The notes under the pieces were generated by a model that ran no database searches, was not told where the DNA came from, and was given only the letters and a program-made list of their open reading frames with translations. DNA of 64,000 bases from Clytia hemisphaerica (Eukaryota; Cnidaria; Hydrozoa; Leptothecata; Clytiidae), in contig CACVBU010000508.1 of NCBI GenBank assembly GCA_902728285.1, positions 141,926 to 205,925 on the forward strand. Reading direction: 5' to 3'. Position 1 is the stretch's first letter, and every line of letters starts with the position of its first letter. The position numbers and the translations under genes are program-made. Below are positions 1 to 13,065 of this stretch, in pieces.

Positions 1-276
1 ACATCAATTTGAAATTGTTTTTTCAAGTAAAGAGGCATCAATGCTGAAGTTTATAGTTTTGTATTACATTAATCAAAATATTAAGGGAAATTGCAAAAAA
101 AATTTCCAGCTGCCTGTTTGAGATTTCTTTTTGTCAGAAAAAGGTAAAAAAACAAACTACTTTCTCCTAGTCTAACCAGTTAGATCCATAATAATATCTC
201 TTTTTTTTCTTTTTTTCTGTGATTGAAGAGCAAAGAGAGCAGTTTTAATAATCGCTTTTTTATTTATATGATTCAG
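1..276 (+). other. Intron upstream of the first visible NF1 exon
   Basis: No coding homology. It ends with a T-rich stretch and the acceptor ATGATTCAG at 268-276. An in-frame read-through upstream of 277 gives residues unlike NF1, and the human exon 1/2 border falls at the same codon, so the acceptor was placed at 276. Confidence 0.7.
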
Positions 277-3200
277 CTTCCCATCAACCGACCATCCAAG
301 AAATCTGTTGACAAATCACTTTCAATTGTGAAAAGCAGTTTGGTGGGCCTTGCGAAACATCAATTTGAACTGGTTGTAACTTCATTAGTACATTACATTA
401 AAGATATTCCAACAATTGTAAGTTTACATAATCCTGTATGAAATCAAATTGGAAATCTAAACCTTGCTTGAATTACAATGGAATAAAAATATTAAAAGTT
501 TAAATTAGGGTATTGTATTCATGATATTATAGCTATGCATCGGTTTTGTATTTTGAAGTTTATTCTCTAACTTCAATATCTACTACCAGGCCATTTTTTA
601 TGCCCTTTTAACGTCCGATGACCGGACGCTGCCCCTCCTGAAATCACTAAAATTTTGGTAAAAACAGCCTTTTTAGCGGAAAAACACAAGAAAAAGTGCC
701 CTTTGTGCCACCAATGGACGCTGCCCTGCCTTTCTAAAATATGGCCTGACTACTTCTTGTTTCCCAACTGGAAAAAGTTTTGTATCAGTACAACATTTCT
801 AACCATACCCTTTGGTGTATCATAATAAGCAAGTACATTAATTCTTACTTCCTTTTGTTTTAGAATTTGTTACCCATAGAACAACAACCACTTGCAATCC
901 AATCAAACTTGATTGTGGTTACGACAATTGAGCATTGCTTTGAAAAGGTAAGATAGCCAGATTATCCATATCTTAAAATAGCCTAAAATGAGGCCAAGCC
1001 TATATCTATGAGTCTTCGAAATGATCTTTTGAAAGTTTTTTTTTGCAAACTGAAGATGTCCACAATTTTTTCTTAATTTTTTGTATTCTTCTTTACTCAA
1101 CAAATATTCTTTTTATGTAGCATTCTGAAGAAAGCTCATCATTATCGGATGAAACAGTGAAAAGACAACTCTTGAATACTCTGTGCAGCGTAAGTAATAA
1201 CAATTTTATATTCAAATGGTTAAAAAATTATTCTGTTATTACTTTTATAATTGAATATCACTACTACAAATTGAAATAACTTCTTCAAAGAAATCATTGT
1301 ATTTGAAGTAATTTTTTGGTTAAAAACTTTTCAGCATGGAATTTTGCTTTTTTTGACGTATTTCCGGGGGACTTATATACCAAATTAAATCTATTCATCA
1401 AGCTTTATCAGATTGTATAATCAGTTTCTCTAATACTTATTTTAATGTCCTTGCTCTATACTATATTTTTCAGCTTTGCCAGCTTGGAAAAAACAGGTTT
1501 TGAAGTCTCAAGGGACCAATTAATGAAAAATTAAAATGGAAACCCATCTATACTACTTTTTAGAATTTAGAAAATATTTCATTCGGCTGATGATTCTTGT
1601 TCATACCGATGGCATGAGACTAAGTAGTCAAAATTTTACAAGTCTCACACTTAATGTTTTCAACATAATGGTTCAAAATCATTTTAATCTTGTTTATTAT
1701 TTTAGCTGATAATTCATCCAGATGCATTCAACGAAGCTAACCAGAAAGTTGGCAGACATGTTGGAAATATCATCTATTTTATCAGTAAACATCACTTCTC
1801 ATCAGTGTTCAGTAGGATTGTTGAGAGGTAAGTGTTTTTTTTATCTCTTCAACTATCCCTAATCCTTTTTCATTCAATATAACAGGCATGACAAAAAAAT
1901 TTTAATTTTGGCACAAAAATTTAGGTAATTTTACTGACGAAAAGAGAAATTTGATTGCTTTTTAAAAATCTGATACAATGATATGCCTTTAAAATTAATG
2001 GACAATCTTGGTTTTCTATAAAGGAACGGCCTTTTTCAATTTGCTGTGATTGTGAAATGCTTGCAGGGACACATATCATTGATTTTGATCATTTCTGAGG
2101 GAAGCCTTGACACAAAATATGATTTTTATGCTACAGCAAGAGCCTGGAATCAAGGGGTGTCACAACATTTGAAAAAGTTGCAATGTGGAATAGACTTTAT
2201 TATTATTACTATGTTATTATTTTGAATTTATTTTTTCAATTCCAGGTTGTACTCTTTGGTAGAAAACAATGAGGACAGTACTATTGCAGATAATTTGGAA
2301 TTGATACGATACTTACATGTTCCTATAGAAGGACTTAAATGCTTGTTTGAAGGTAACTCTTCTTGTATCTATTCTCTTTTGTAGCTCATAGTGGAGATTT
2401 TATTAAAATACAAAAAATCGTTTGAGATTAAACCTATTACTTTAATAATTGATTACATATCTTGACCTTACTGAAATTTTGATATTAATTAGGCTGAGAA
2501 TAGACCCAGTCTGACTTAAAATGAATGAATTGAAAGTAAAAATTCTATTTTATTTGAGCTCGCTCTTTGCCCAAAGGGTTTTTCTGGTCCTGTTTAATGT
2601 ATCACTGATAGATTTTTCTTTTAAAAGAATGATAGTTGGATCTGTTTTTTTCATTATAAACATTTTTTTCCTTTAAGAATGCGGAAAACATTTTAAATTT
2701 CTAAAGAAATATTCTCAACAAGTTGTCCTGAAAGGCTTATGCAAGTCCATATGGAATTGGATTGAAACCTACCCTGAACAGTTTTGCAACATTTATAAAA
2801 ATCCAAATACCCAACTATCAGGTAACTAACTAACTTATTTGTGCTAAGGCCTGAGTGCCGTGAGGAATTTAATCTTTAGTGTATGGTTTGTTTGCACTAC
2901 AGAAAACAAATTATTTGACTTTTATTTGATAGGAAGATAATTTGAATACACGGGTTTCGAATTAAATCTGGCGCGAGAGAAAAAATCAAGTAAATAAAAG
3001 GAGCGATAAGGGGAAATGCCTTATAAAAGGTTGATAGATTTTCCTTTCTTCTCTTTTGAAAGCCAGGTGTTCATTCAAAAGATGTTTTTCTATTTTAAAT
3101 TCAATAAAAGAAATATGATTAAACGATTGACTTTTTATTTTAATGTTTTTTGTTTTCATAATGACCCATAAAGTCTGTCAAAATGGAAAAATGAGCTAAA

Positions 3201-6200
3201 ATTGCTTGATACACGGCAAATTTTCGTTCTGTTTACTTGATATTTTTCGTGCAAATTTACATGGGATCAAAGCTAAAGCTAAGCAAAAATTTAATTCGAA
3301 ACCCGTGTATTGATATTACAAAGTTAGATTTGTTTTGTTAGACAGGAGTCATTTATAAATCATAATCTGTGTACCTTATTAGAACGAATTGCACTTTTTT
3401 GCAGTTTACCCTTTTTGGACAAATTTCTTTCATTTTCCTAGGGATTTTTTCAGATTTTTTCAGATTTTTTCGATAAAATTGGAATTCTCTGAATGAGTCG
3501 TCTAGCATGCTAGATTATATTTAGTTGACAAAAAGAAAATGCTTAGCCAACTCAAAAATAATAGTCCTATTTCTTTTCAAATTTAGAACTTAGTGAAAAG
3601 CTTTTTCAACTGGTGGAAAATTGGTCCGAAAACTCGAAAAAAAGATCAATATCATGGCCACTGCAAGGATTGCTTCTCCTTCTCTCACCTGTATGTTCAT
3701 TTTTATCTATTTCTTACATCAAAATCATAAGAACTGCTAGAAATAGTTGATGGCTTTTAAAAGGCTGTTGTTGTTATTACTGTATTGGTAATCAACAATC
3801 ATTGTCGTAATATTTGAGAAAAAAGGGAAATTCCTTCGAAATCTTATAACCACAAACGATTTGGAAGCGCTCTAAATTAGGTGGAAGGGTAGAGTTTTAA
3901 CTCTGAGTTTTAACGCTAGACTTGAGACTTAATCCAAAAGTTCAAAAATAGTCCAATAGGGCTCAGAATATAGCCTGGAAGTTTATAAACCCCTCCCGAT
4001 TTGAAATACTCAAATAATTTTATCAATTAGCCCAAAAGTGACTTTCTTGCCGGAACTCTAAATTAAAAAAAAACGAGGAAATAAGCTAAATTCTCAATTT
4101 ATTTTCACCATGATTGCAGTATTTTACACCCTGGGAAAGAGATGTGAAGTCTTTCTGAAAAAAAGACAATCTTATTTGTCACAAAGAAACTTGGGGCATG
4201 AAGAAAATTCGTTTTTTGGACCTACCTTAAGGTAGTCCTTTAAATTAACCCTTGTCCGTTCGTCTGTCGTCCGTCCGTCTGTTCGTTCGTCTGTTGCCAG
4301 CTTTTCTCGGGATCGGCTCATCAGTTTTTTCTAATTTTTTGCACAATGATGCAAAATGGCAATACCCAAAATGTGACGGAGCCCGATTTGCGAAAAAAAA
4401 AATTTTCCGGCCAAAAATGGCGGAAATATGCCGGAAAAACTGGTTTTTCGGCATTTTCTCGAGATTTCATCATTTGTTTTTTCTGATTTTTTGCTCAAAG
4501 ATGCGTATTAACAATGCCCAAAACATGGCTTAGTCCTTTTTTTGAGAAAAAAAATTTTCTGGCCGAAAATGCCGGAAATATGCCGGAAATCGCCGTTTTT
4601 CTGGATTTTCATTGGACTTTTTCCATATAATTGGTTGTTTTTTCATTCAAAAACATTATTAATAGCAATGCCCACCATCAAGCATGTTTCAATTTTCAAT
4701 AAAATTGATTTTTGAAGCCGGAACTTTCTAAAAATCGCCGGAACAGCCGATTTTCGCCGGAAAAACAGTATTTCTTGAATTTTTGAGCTGTACTATATAT
4801 TTTTTCATGAAATTTCGCACACTGATGCAAAATGTCAATACCTAAATTGTGACAGAGCCCGATTTTTGAAAAAAATTCATTTCCGGCCGAAAATGCTGGA
4901 AATATGCCGGAAACACTGGTTTTTCGGCATTTTCTCGAGATTTCATCATTAGTTTTTTCTGATTTTTTGCTCAAAGATGCGTATCAACAATGCTCAAAAC
5001 ATGGCCGAGTCCGATTTTTGAGAAAAATTTTTTCCGGCGAAAAATGCCTGAAATATGCCGGAAATCGCCGTTTTTCTAGATTTTCATTTGACTTTTTCCT
5101 TACAATTGGTTGTTTTTTTTCATTCAAAAACATTATTAATAGCAACGCCCACCATCAAGCATGTTTCAATTTTCAAAAAAATTGATTTTACTCCCCTTCC
5201 CTCTTCCCCCATCAACAATCAATGATAAAATTTAATGTTTTATGCATTTTCGCAAAACGCTATATCGTCTGACTGATTCTTTTAATTTTTCTCCTTATTT
5301 GCCTTATTATCTAGCTTTCATCATCAGGTAGGTACATTCAGCATGTTGCTTGTTTGTTTTAGGAATGTATACAAGAAGCATCAGGAAGTGGAGAAGTGAC
5401 CAAAGGGACCACTCAAACCAAGGTTTAGATAAACATCAACTTACTTTTAGTTAGGCCATTCAAAAGTTTTAAGTATATTGTCCTTGAAAAGTCCTGTTGG
5501 ATTATTTTTACATGAAAAACGTCCTAGAACATATATAAAAGGCACAACTGTGAAAGAGATAAAGTTATTTTGTTCTGTCTAATGAATTGTTTTTGGCACT
5601 TTACCAAAGGAACTCAACCATGTTAAATTTTACCTTTATTCTAAATTTCAATGTTCTCTTTTTCAGAGAAATTTTCTTGAAAATCTCAGGAAGAGTCTCT
5701 CGTCTGGGCGATCCTCTTCAGCTGAGCCTGCTTTACTAGCCTGTGTTCATCTTTGTAAAGCATCAACGTTCATAAACAGAGAAGATAACAGTGTTCTTTT
5801 TATCGTCTCCCAAGTATTGAATGAGCTGAAGGTTAGTATTTTTGTAAATCTTTCTTTTCCTGGTTTATTTTAGTTTATTTTACAAACTGAGGAGGAAATT
5901 AGTTTGATGAATTCAATATTGACAAATTATAATTATTTTACTCACTCGATGCTAGTCAAAAATAGTGTGACATTTTTATTTCTCCTAAAAAACACCAAAT
6001 TTAGAATTTTGTCAATAACTTTCTCAAATCTTGGTATCCTGAAATAAGATTTCAGGAGGGGGTAGAGCTAATGCATGGTGGCCACGCTCCTGGAAATTCC
6101 TGGAATATCCTGGAATTAATGTTTTCTCCTGGAAAGTCCTTGAAACTCCTGGGATTTCTTGTAATTTTTCAAAATGTCCTGGAATGTCCTGGATATTCTA

Positions 6201-9200
6201 AATTCTTTGAATATATTTTTTTTCAATCGACTTTTTCGTTTCGCATTCTAAAATTGGAAAAATCTTGACTATGTAGTTGCATTCATTTGATATTTTCCTT
6301 GCTGAGATAGTAATATTTTATTTTTTTATCCTGGAAAATCCTTGATTTTTTCTGTTTAATGCTATTTTGTCCTGAAATATCCTGGAATTTGATGATCTAA
6401 AGTCCTGGAAAAAGTCGAAATTTGTCCTTGAAAGTCCTTGAAAGTCCTGGAATTTGAAAAAAATAATTCTGTGGCCACCATGTAATGAAGACAAAGCCAT
6501 GGACATAGGTATTTCTCTTATTCGAGCCAGTTTGAGGTTGACAGACCAAAAATGACCATTTCAAGGAAATGTCATCCTCAGAAAAGGGAACTAAAAAGGA
6601 AATGTAAAAAATGGTGAGATTAGCCTCTTGGATAGTTATACAAGACAAAAAGTGTTAAAAGAACCAAGTTTTTATGTTATATTACCTAATTTGAGGTTGA
6701 CAAAGTCGAAGTTATTAAAATGCACTGTAAACCTCAAAATTTGGACTTTGAACATTACAATATGTTTTAAGTAAGGCAAAAAAGCTAAGCAAAGATTTTT
6801 AAACAAAACCCATTAAAATGAGCTGTTTTTGAGGTTGACAAGCCGCAAAAGTCTACATTGAGTTAAAAGTGGGGAGAAAAGGCTTTATGGGCTGTCAACC
6901 TCAAAAAACGCTTCAATAATCATTTAAATCCAACTCCATAGTCTTTCTGTCTTAAAAACAAATATAATTGAGGTTTACAAATGATTTTAAAAGAGCTTCT
7001 GGCTGTTTCCACCATAAGGCACTTTACCTTGCATTGAAATAAACGTTGTTGTCAACCTCAAAACTTGCTCAAATAACAGATATTTCCTTGGAAAAAGATT
7101 TTTAGATGGTCAATAATGATATTTTGTAAACCAAAGTCATCATATTTATCTACCTTTGTCAAAATTATGCACAAAACTAATGTTAACCTCATTTTTGGAG
7201 CCATTTAATAAATGTCAACCTCAAATAACACCCTTCATAGCAATTTTCAACCCTTTGAGATAATTTCAGAGCTATAACATATCCAAAATCTAATTCAAAA
7301 GTCAACTTACAGGGTGTCAAAGAACCCTAACAGTGTCAACCTCAGGTCATGGTAACCTCAACTTTTGCTCCCACTTCAAAAAAACGTATCTCGAGTTAGG
7401 GTAAACCTCATAAAAAGATACTTATATGCCTAGAAAGCAAAATTATTCAGCCTAACCATACTAAAGTTTCAGTTGTCAACCTCAAACTTAGCACACTTTA
7501 TAGGGCTAAATGTAAACCTCAACAAAAATGTCACAAATACCCCCTCTATTTTTGACCAGCATCACTCGCCAATACATGGGCTAGGATTTTTTGAGTCTAA
7601 ACCTGCAAAATGATCTTTATCTTTATTATTGTATCTGGTTGACAGCTTTCTTCACGTCAAAGACTAAAATGTACTAGAAGATATATTTTCTGCTTATTCT
7701 TTAGACCCTACTCTTCACAGTAGACAAACCATACACAAGTACATCAGGTTTACATGTGAACGATTTGATGGTAGATTTGTTCGTTGCCAGCTTCAGACTG
7801 AACCACAGGAACAGTCAACATTTTGAAGTGTGTTTTCTACCAGACTGTAATCCTATCTTTCAAACAGCTATCATTAAAGGTTATCACAAAATTGTCAAAG
7901 AGGTATCTATGTTTTTTTTTTATCATGATTAAGATATTCCGTCATCAAGTCTTGAGATTTCGGTACCTCTGAACCATGTTAGCTAAATTGATCTATGAAT
8001 ACTTGACTGCATCAGGCTTCTCATAAGGTAGCTTGTCCAGATTTAGAGCTGACTAGTCCATTTTCTTCTTTTGAATTCCGGTCGTCAACATCGCGATTCG
8101 AATTTTTTGAAATACAACATGGCGGTCTTGTCGAATTAAAAACTAGACAAAACTGGACACGTGAAATTTGTTACAGTTTTTAGCTATTATACTTTTTAAA
8201 GGAATATAATATCTGTGACTAGCAGCCTCTTGATGTACTTCTGAAACAGCTTCACTGAAGACCTCCCCCCCCATTCCACTGCCACAACTTCTAGATAACG
8301 GCTGGGTTTTCTAATCACATTGTTATTATGCATTAATTATACATTTATTCCAGAAATCTTTAGAGTGGTGGCCAAAGATTGAGGTTGTTTATGCAAGATC
8401 CACCCAGATAAGGAGTATGTTTCAGGTTAGCAATGAATTTCATAACAATCTTGCATTTGCTGAGAATGTTTGGCACAGACATACCTAATGGTATTCTGAA
8501 AAAAAATTATCACATTTTGTTAAATTTTAATTCACATTAGTCGAATTTGCTGTTTCCGGACCAAGTTTTAGACCATGTTCGCACGTAACGGTTCCCTTTC
8601 GCTTCAAAACGAAAGGAAACCATTTTGTTGGTTAGAAGTAATGTAAAACTTGAATTTAGCCAATAGAATGACTTTATTTCGTTTCGGAGCGAAACAGAAC
8701 CGTAGCGCATGACATGGTCAGATTAGAGAATTTCACTTAGAACACTAGATTAAGTGAAAATGACAAAAGGTTCATCGGAGTTTTGTTTGTGCTGTTGTTG
8801 TAAACTGTTCTTTCTGGAGAAAACTGAGTTTGAGTTCACTAGCATTTCCGTTCCTAGAAGAGGTTCGTTATTTAGGATGTTACATTCCTTCAAAATTGAC
8901 CTCTTGCATACCAGAAAAATGAAAGTCCATATAGATATAAAAATACTCTAATTTGATTTATTAAAACAAAAGATTACTTATATAACTATATATTTTTTTG
9001 TCGATAGTCATGTTGATTATTTTTTTTACTTTGTTATTTGGAATATTGAAATATTGTTACTCTAATAGTTATATCAACCCCACAGGAAAAAAATCTGCGT
9101 CCAGGTAGCCATTCCATATGATTAGACGGAAACGTGTATTGGATGGACTCCTGGCCTGCATCCCCTCCCCTAATTTATACAAACTTAAATATGTAAATTT

Positions 9201-12200
9201 TTAATGATATGCAGGCGAATAAATAAGTTTTGAATTGAATTGAATTGAATTGAATTGAATTGAATTGAATTGAATTGGATTGAATTGAATTTGAATTTGA
9301 ATTACATCTCAACAAACCAAAAGATTGTTGTTAAACTTAATTGTTACTTGTTTCACTGTAGAATTGTATCAAAAGAATGACGTCATACGAAGGACCAAAA
9401 CAACCAACACCAAGACAGTCAGCTATCCATCGATCCTCTACAGTAAGTGATTAGCGAGTTCATGTTTCTGTGTTTCTCAGCATCAGAGACGGTCTGCTTT
9501 TGAATTGTACATACTCTGATTAACTGAGGACAATGTTAAACAAGCACTTTTATACCGTCCTTGATTTTGCGAGTCAATACTGCGGGTTTTTTCAAATAGC
9601 TTAATACATAAACTCTCTTAGAGAAACGTTTATACAAAATTTCAGTAAAGTTAGAATCATGTCAAATATGGTTCATAATTTTTTATTTGCTTTCCTTTTT
9701 CATTGTGTTTTGATTTTACAGTTTCAAATATTTTTCTAATTTCAAATGCGAAATGCGTGTACTTTGTGTCCAGCGAGTCAGATAAAGATGCCAATCTCGA
9801 CTTTTTTTCTTGAGTTTTTGATTTGGGTGGGGTAAAAAATGAGACAGCATGGGTTGTGGCGTTCCTTGGTCAAGACATACCCGCACGTGACCAAAAACAT
9901 GATCGATCTTGCATGATGCTATGCTATGTGGCACTTAATGGGTTAACTCTTGAATTTTCAGCTAAGTAAAGTTGGAAGCACACGAAAGAAAGAAGACTCT
10001 TCGATCAATTATGAGAAAGATACAGAATTGTTGTTATGGTTGATGCGACTGTTCCATGCTGATCCCCAATTGGCTCTCATTGTAAGTGTTACATTTAATT
10101 CTTGATGCTTTGCCAAAAACAAAATCTGCGATGTTCTTTTCTTTTCTGGATGACAATAAGAGAGGCTGAATGTTCGAAAAATCAAATTTAAAAAAAATAG
10201 AAACGACAAAACTGATAATTTGTCATATGGAAAGAGCAAATTCGTTTTTAAAGTAAGTAAGTTTGCGACCGTAATCGAGGGCGACACGAATGCTCCCTTT
10301 TTCTTTAGCTGTCTACCCAAAGGTAGGTGAGAGCGCCACTCCTTCCCCTGGATTTTTCTTCTTACCCTTGAATCATGTTTTTGGCTGAGCATCAAGCAAA
10401 GAGTTATCAAGTGCCATTTTGGAATCCTTGGTATAACCCGGCTGGGGCTCGAACCCACAACCTTGCACACCTCAGCTGGGTGGTCTACCTTCATGTTACT
10501 AAACATGCTGCTACTAAAATAAAGATGTTCCAATCTTATCCATTCTCATCAAACTTCATTCAGTGTTTTTCTGCCTTCATCAATTTGTATAAGTTCATCA
10601 TGATGTGCTACGTAGGAAGGCTAAGAAGTGAAAATCTTGGCGTCTACCAACCACATTTTCGTTTTTATCAAGGCAAAAGGGCAAATTTCAAAATCAGTAT
10701 CTTAGAAAAGTGAATTTTTCTGTAAGATAAACCTTTCGCAACGAGATTTGGCCTTTGGTCATGTGGTTGAATCTCTTTTCTATAAGATGAAAGGGCCATT
10801 TTCTTTATTAAAGGTTTGAATCTTAATAGAGATTCTCAATATGTTAAAGACACTCATTTTTTGATTGGACCATCTGCTGACTTTTTTAGAATTATGATAA
10901 GAATGCAGCGGCCAAGCAAGCGAGTTCGATGCAATTGATGAATGGCTTGGTGATCATTATGATGTTCGATAATCTACAAGACGTTTCTACACAAGTGTCT
11001 GAGGTATTATTTACTGCCATTTTCTTTTATTTCGTGATATGCACCCTTTCGATGTCTTCTAACATTACACCACAGCCCCATCGATCCTTTCCTTATCCCG
11101 ATCCTACATGGAACGCTAAGGAGATATAACAGAGCTACACTATCGCGTCAATTTACTACGTGTTACCAAAATTATTTTCAATCTCGTAGCATTAGGGAAC
11201 ATATGGAATCATTTTTTACCCCAATGAATGGAAAAGAAACAATTTGTCAGAATAATGCAACAATTATCTAATGATCTAATTAATTTCCTAATTTGATCTC
11301 TTGATTTTTTATCAATTTTTCAGACAATGTTGAGGCTACATGCACCGCAAAACATCGAGTTATGGAACCCTGAGGCACCCATGGCTACATTCTGGGAAAT
11401 CAGGTAACTTTCTTGAATAACATTGAAATCATTGTCTGTTATAGTTTTACTGTCGAGTGCTCTCTCTCTTAAACTGAGTCGTGTAGAATATTAAAAGATA
11501 AACTTTTGCAAATTAATATAAATGAAATCGGCCTACATAATCGTCATTTCTAAATAACGCTTCCATCAGCTCATTTCATTCGATCATTTACTTTTCTGAA
11601 ACCTTCATGAAAGTGAGTTCTAGTTTCCCAGGGTTGGATGACATTAAAATGTCCGAAGTTGCTGCATTGCAGAAACTGACATTTTACGTCATTCATTTTG
11701 TAAGGAATTATCCCTCGTGAACTTTATATATCCCTGGACTAAGTTATTCAATGCCAGCCAAAATGGCGGATATAGCTTGGTCCAGGGATATATAAAGGTC
11801 AGTGCTCGCGAAAGGCTGAAAAGTGTATTCTAACAACGTTAACTATACTTCTTTTCTTTAGCTCTCATATCGTTTTCAATGTTGCTGACAGGCTTCTCGG
11901 TGAGAGTGCATCCAACCAACTGAAAGCTATGAGATGGCTGCAAAAGATCTTGAAATGTCGCATCGAATTTTTAGAGAGAAACAGTCATCAAGCGCTCATA
12001 GGAACACACAATTCAATATGCTCAGAAGCATTATCTAAATTAGAGGTAGCATTTTAATTTAAAATCTAAAATTATTTTTCTCGTGTTATTTTCTTCATAA
12101 GAAACCAGGCTTAAACTCACTCTCTACGTTCCGTTCAGATATAGGTCCAATAAACCAAATCGAATCTCCTATGTAGGGTTAGGACATTTATCGTCAAAAT

Positions 12201-13065
12201 TCGAAAATGCAAAATGTGAAAACAATCAAAAGTCTCAGATTCAAAAGCCTACCTGAAAGTTCTATATTTCTGAAGTTCTTATTAACAACATTTATATTTT
12301 TGGTTTTCTAGATGATTTTCTTGGTGACATTGTGGAGTTCAGAAACGGAGAAAGTGTTACTGGCAATGAAATGTTTTGGATTACTTTACGAAGAGTGTTC
12401 TCTATTGACAACAGACCGCCCCATACACCCTGCACCTTTGACGTCAGCTTATTATAAATTTAGCAACGATGTCTTGCAAACAGGTATTAAATTCAGTTGT
12501 TTTTCTGTAAGAACACGTAGGGTAGAGTACTGTCGTTTTGGGTAAGATTCCATACCCCTGACTAAGATTCCACTGACCTTTTCGGGACTTTTCCGGACTT
12601 TTCCGCTGTCTTTTCCTGGATATAGCCGGCTGAAGATCGGGAAGGACTTTTGCTAGAGGTGCAGAAAAAAATTTTCTTGGGATAAGAAATTGCTTAAATA
12701 TCTAAAGCGTGTTTTCAACTACCGGAAATTATAATATTTAAGACTATGAGAGTGACAGTGGAATAGGATGTTACCAAAAATGAGGGTAGTAATAGAAATG
12801 ATGATTCTTTTGGATCTCGACTATTCATTAAAGTTCTTAACTAAATAATTTTTCTCACATTTGGTGAAAAAGCTAAGAAGTCATATGGATTTAGAAAATG
12901 ACAATTTTGTTGTTCTGATATGAAATATGTGTCTGATATGAAACGACAACACTTACGTAAAAATAAAACCTTTAATCCAATGTCTTCACAGGTCGCACTG
13001 CTCTTCATAAGAAGATTCTGTCCACGCTTCGAGAAGTCACCACTCAAACGCCTGGCAATATTAAG
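277..13065 (+). CDS. NF1: NF1 exons 1-18: N-terminal helical-repeat region
   Basis: Exons: 277-417, 864-947, 1121-1189, 1706-1827, 2246-2352, 2678-2821, 3587-3690, 5363-5422, 5667-5831, 7705-7902, 8354-8425, 9362-9442, 9962-10081, 10890-11003, 11324-11403, 11862-12045, 12312-12483, 12992-13065 (residues 1-697 of the visible protein). The region is rich in amphipathic helices, as in the HEAT/ARM-like N-terminal arm of neurofibromin. Recognisable blocks include LCKASTFINREDNSV, LEWWPKIEVVYARS and IELWNPEAPMATFWEIS, each close to vertebrate NF1. The stretch matching the human cysteine/serine-rich domain (exons 16-18) lacks the long Ser-rich loop. Splice borders were placed by GT/AG consensus, frame and homology; the least certain are the short exons at 1121, 5363 and 8354. 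Confidence 0.92.

Noticed and set aside
10009-10533. 174-codon minus-strand open frame
   Set aside because: It runs antisense over an NF1 exon and a SINE, and the translation has no domain signature.
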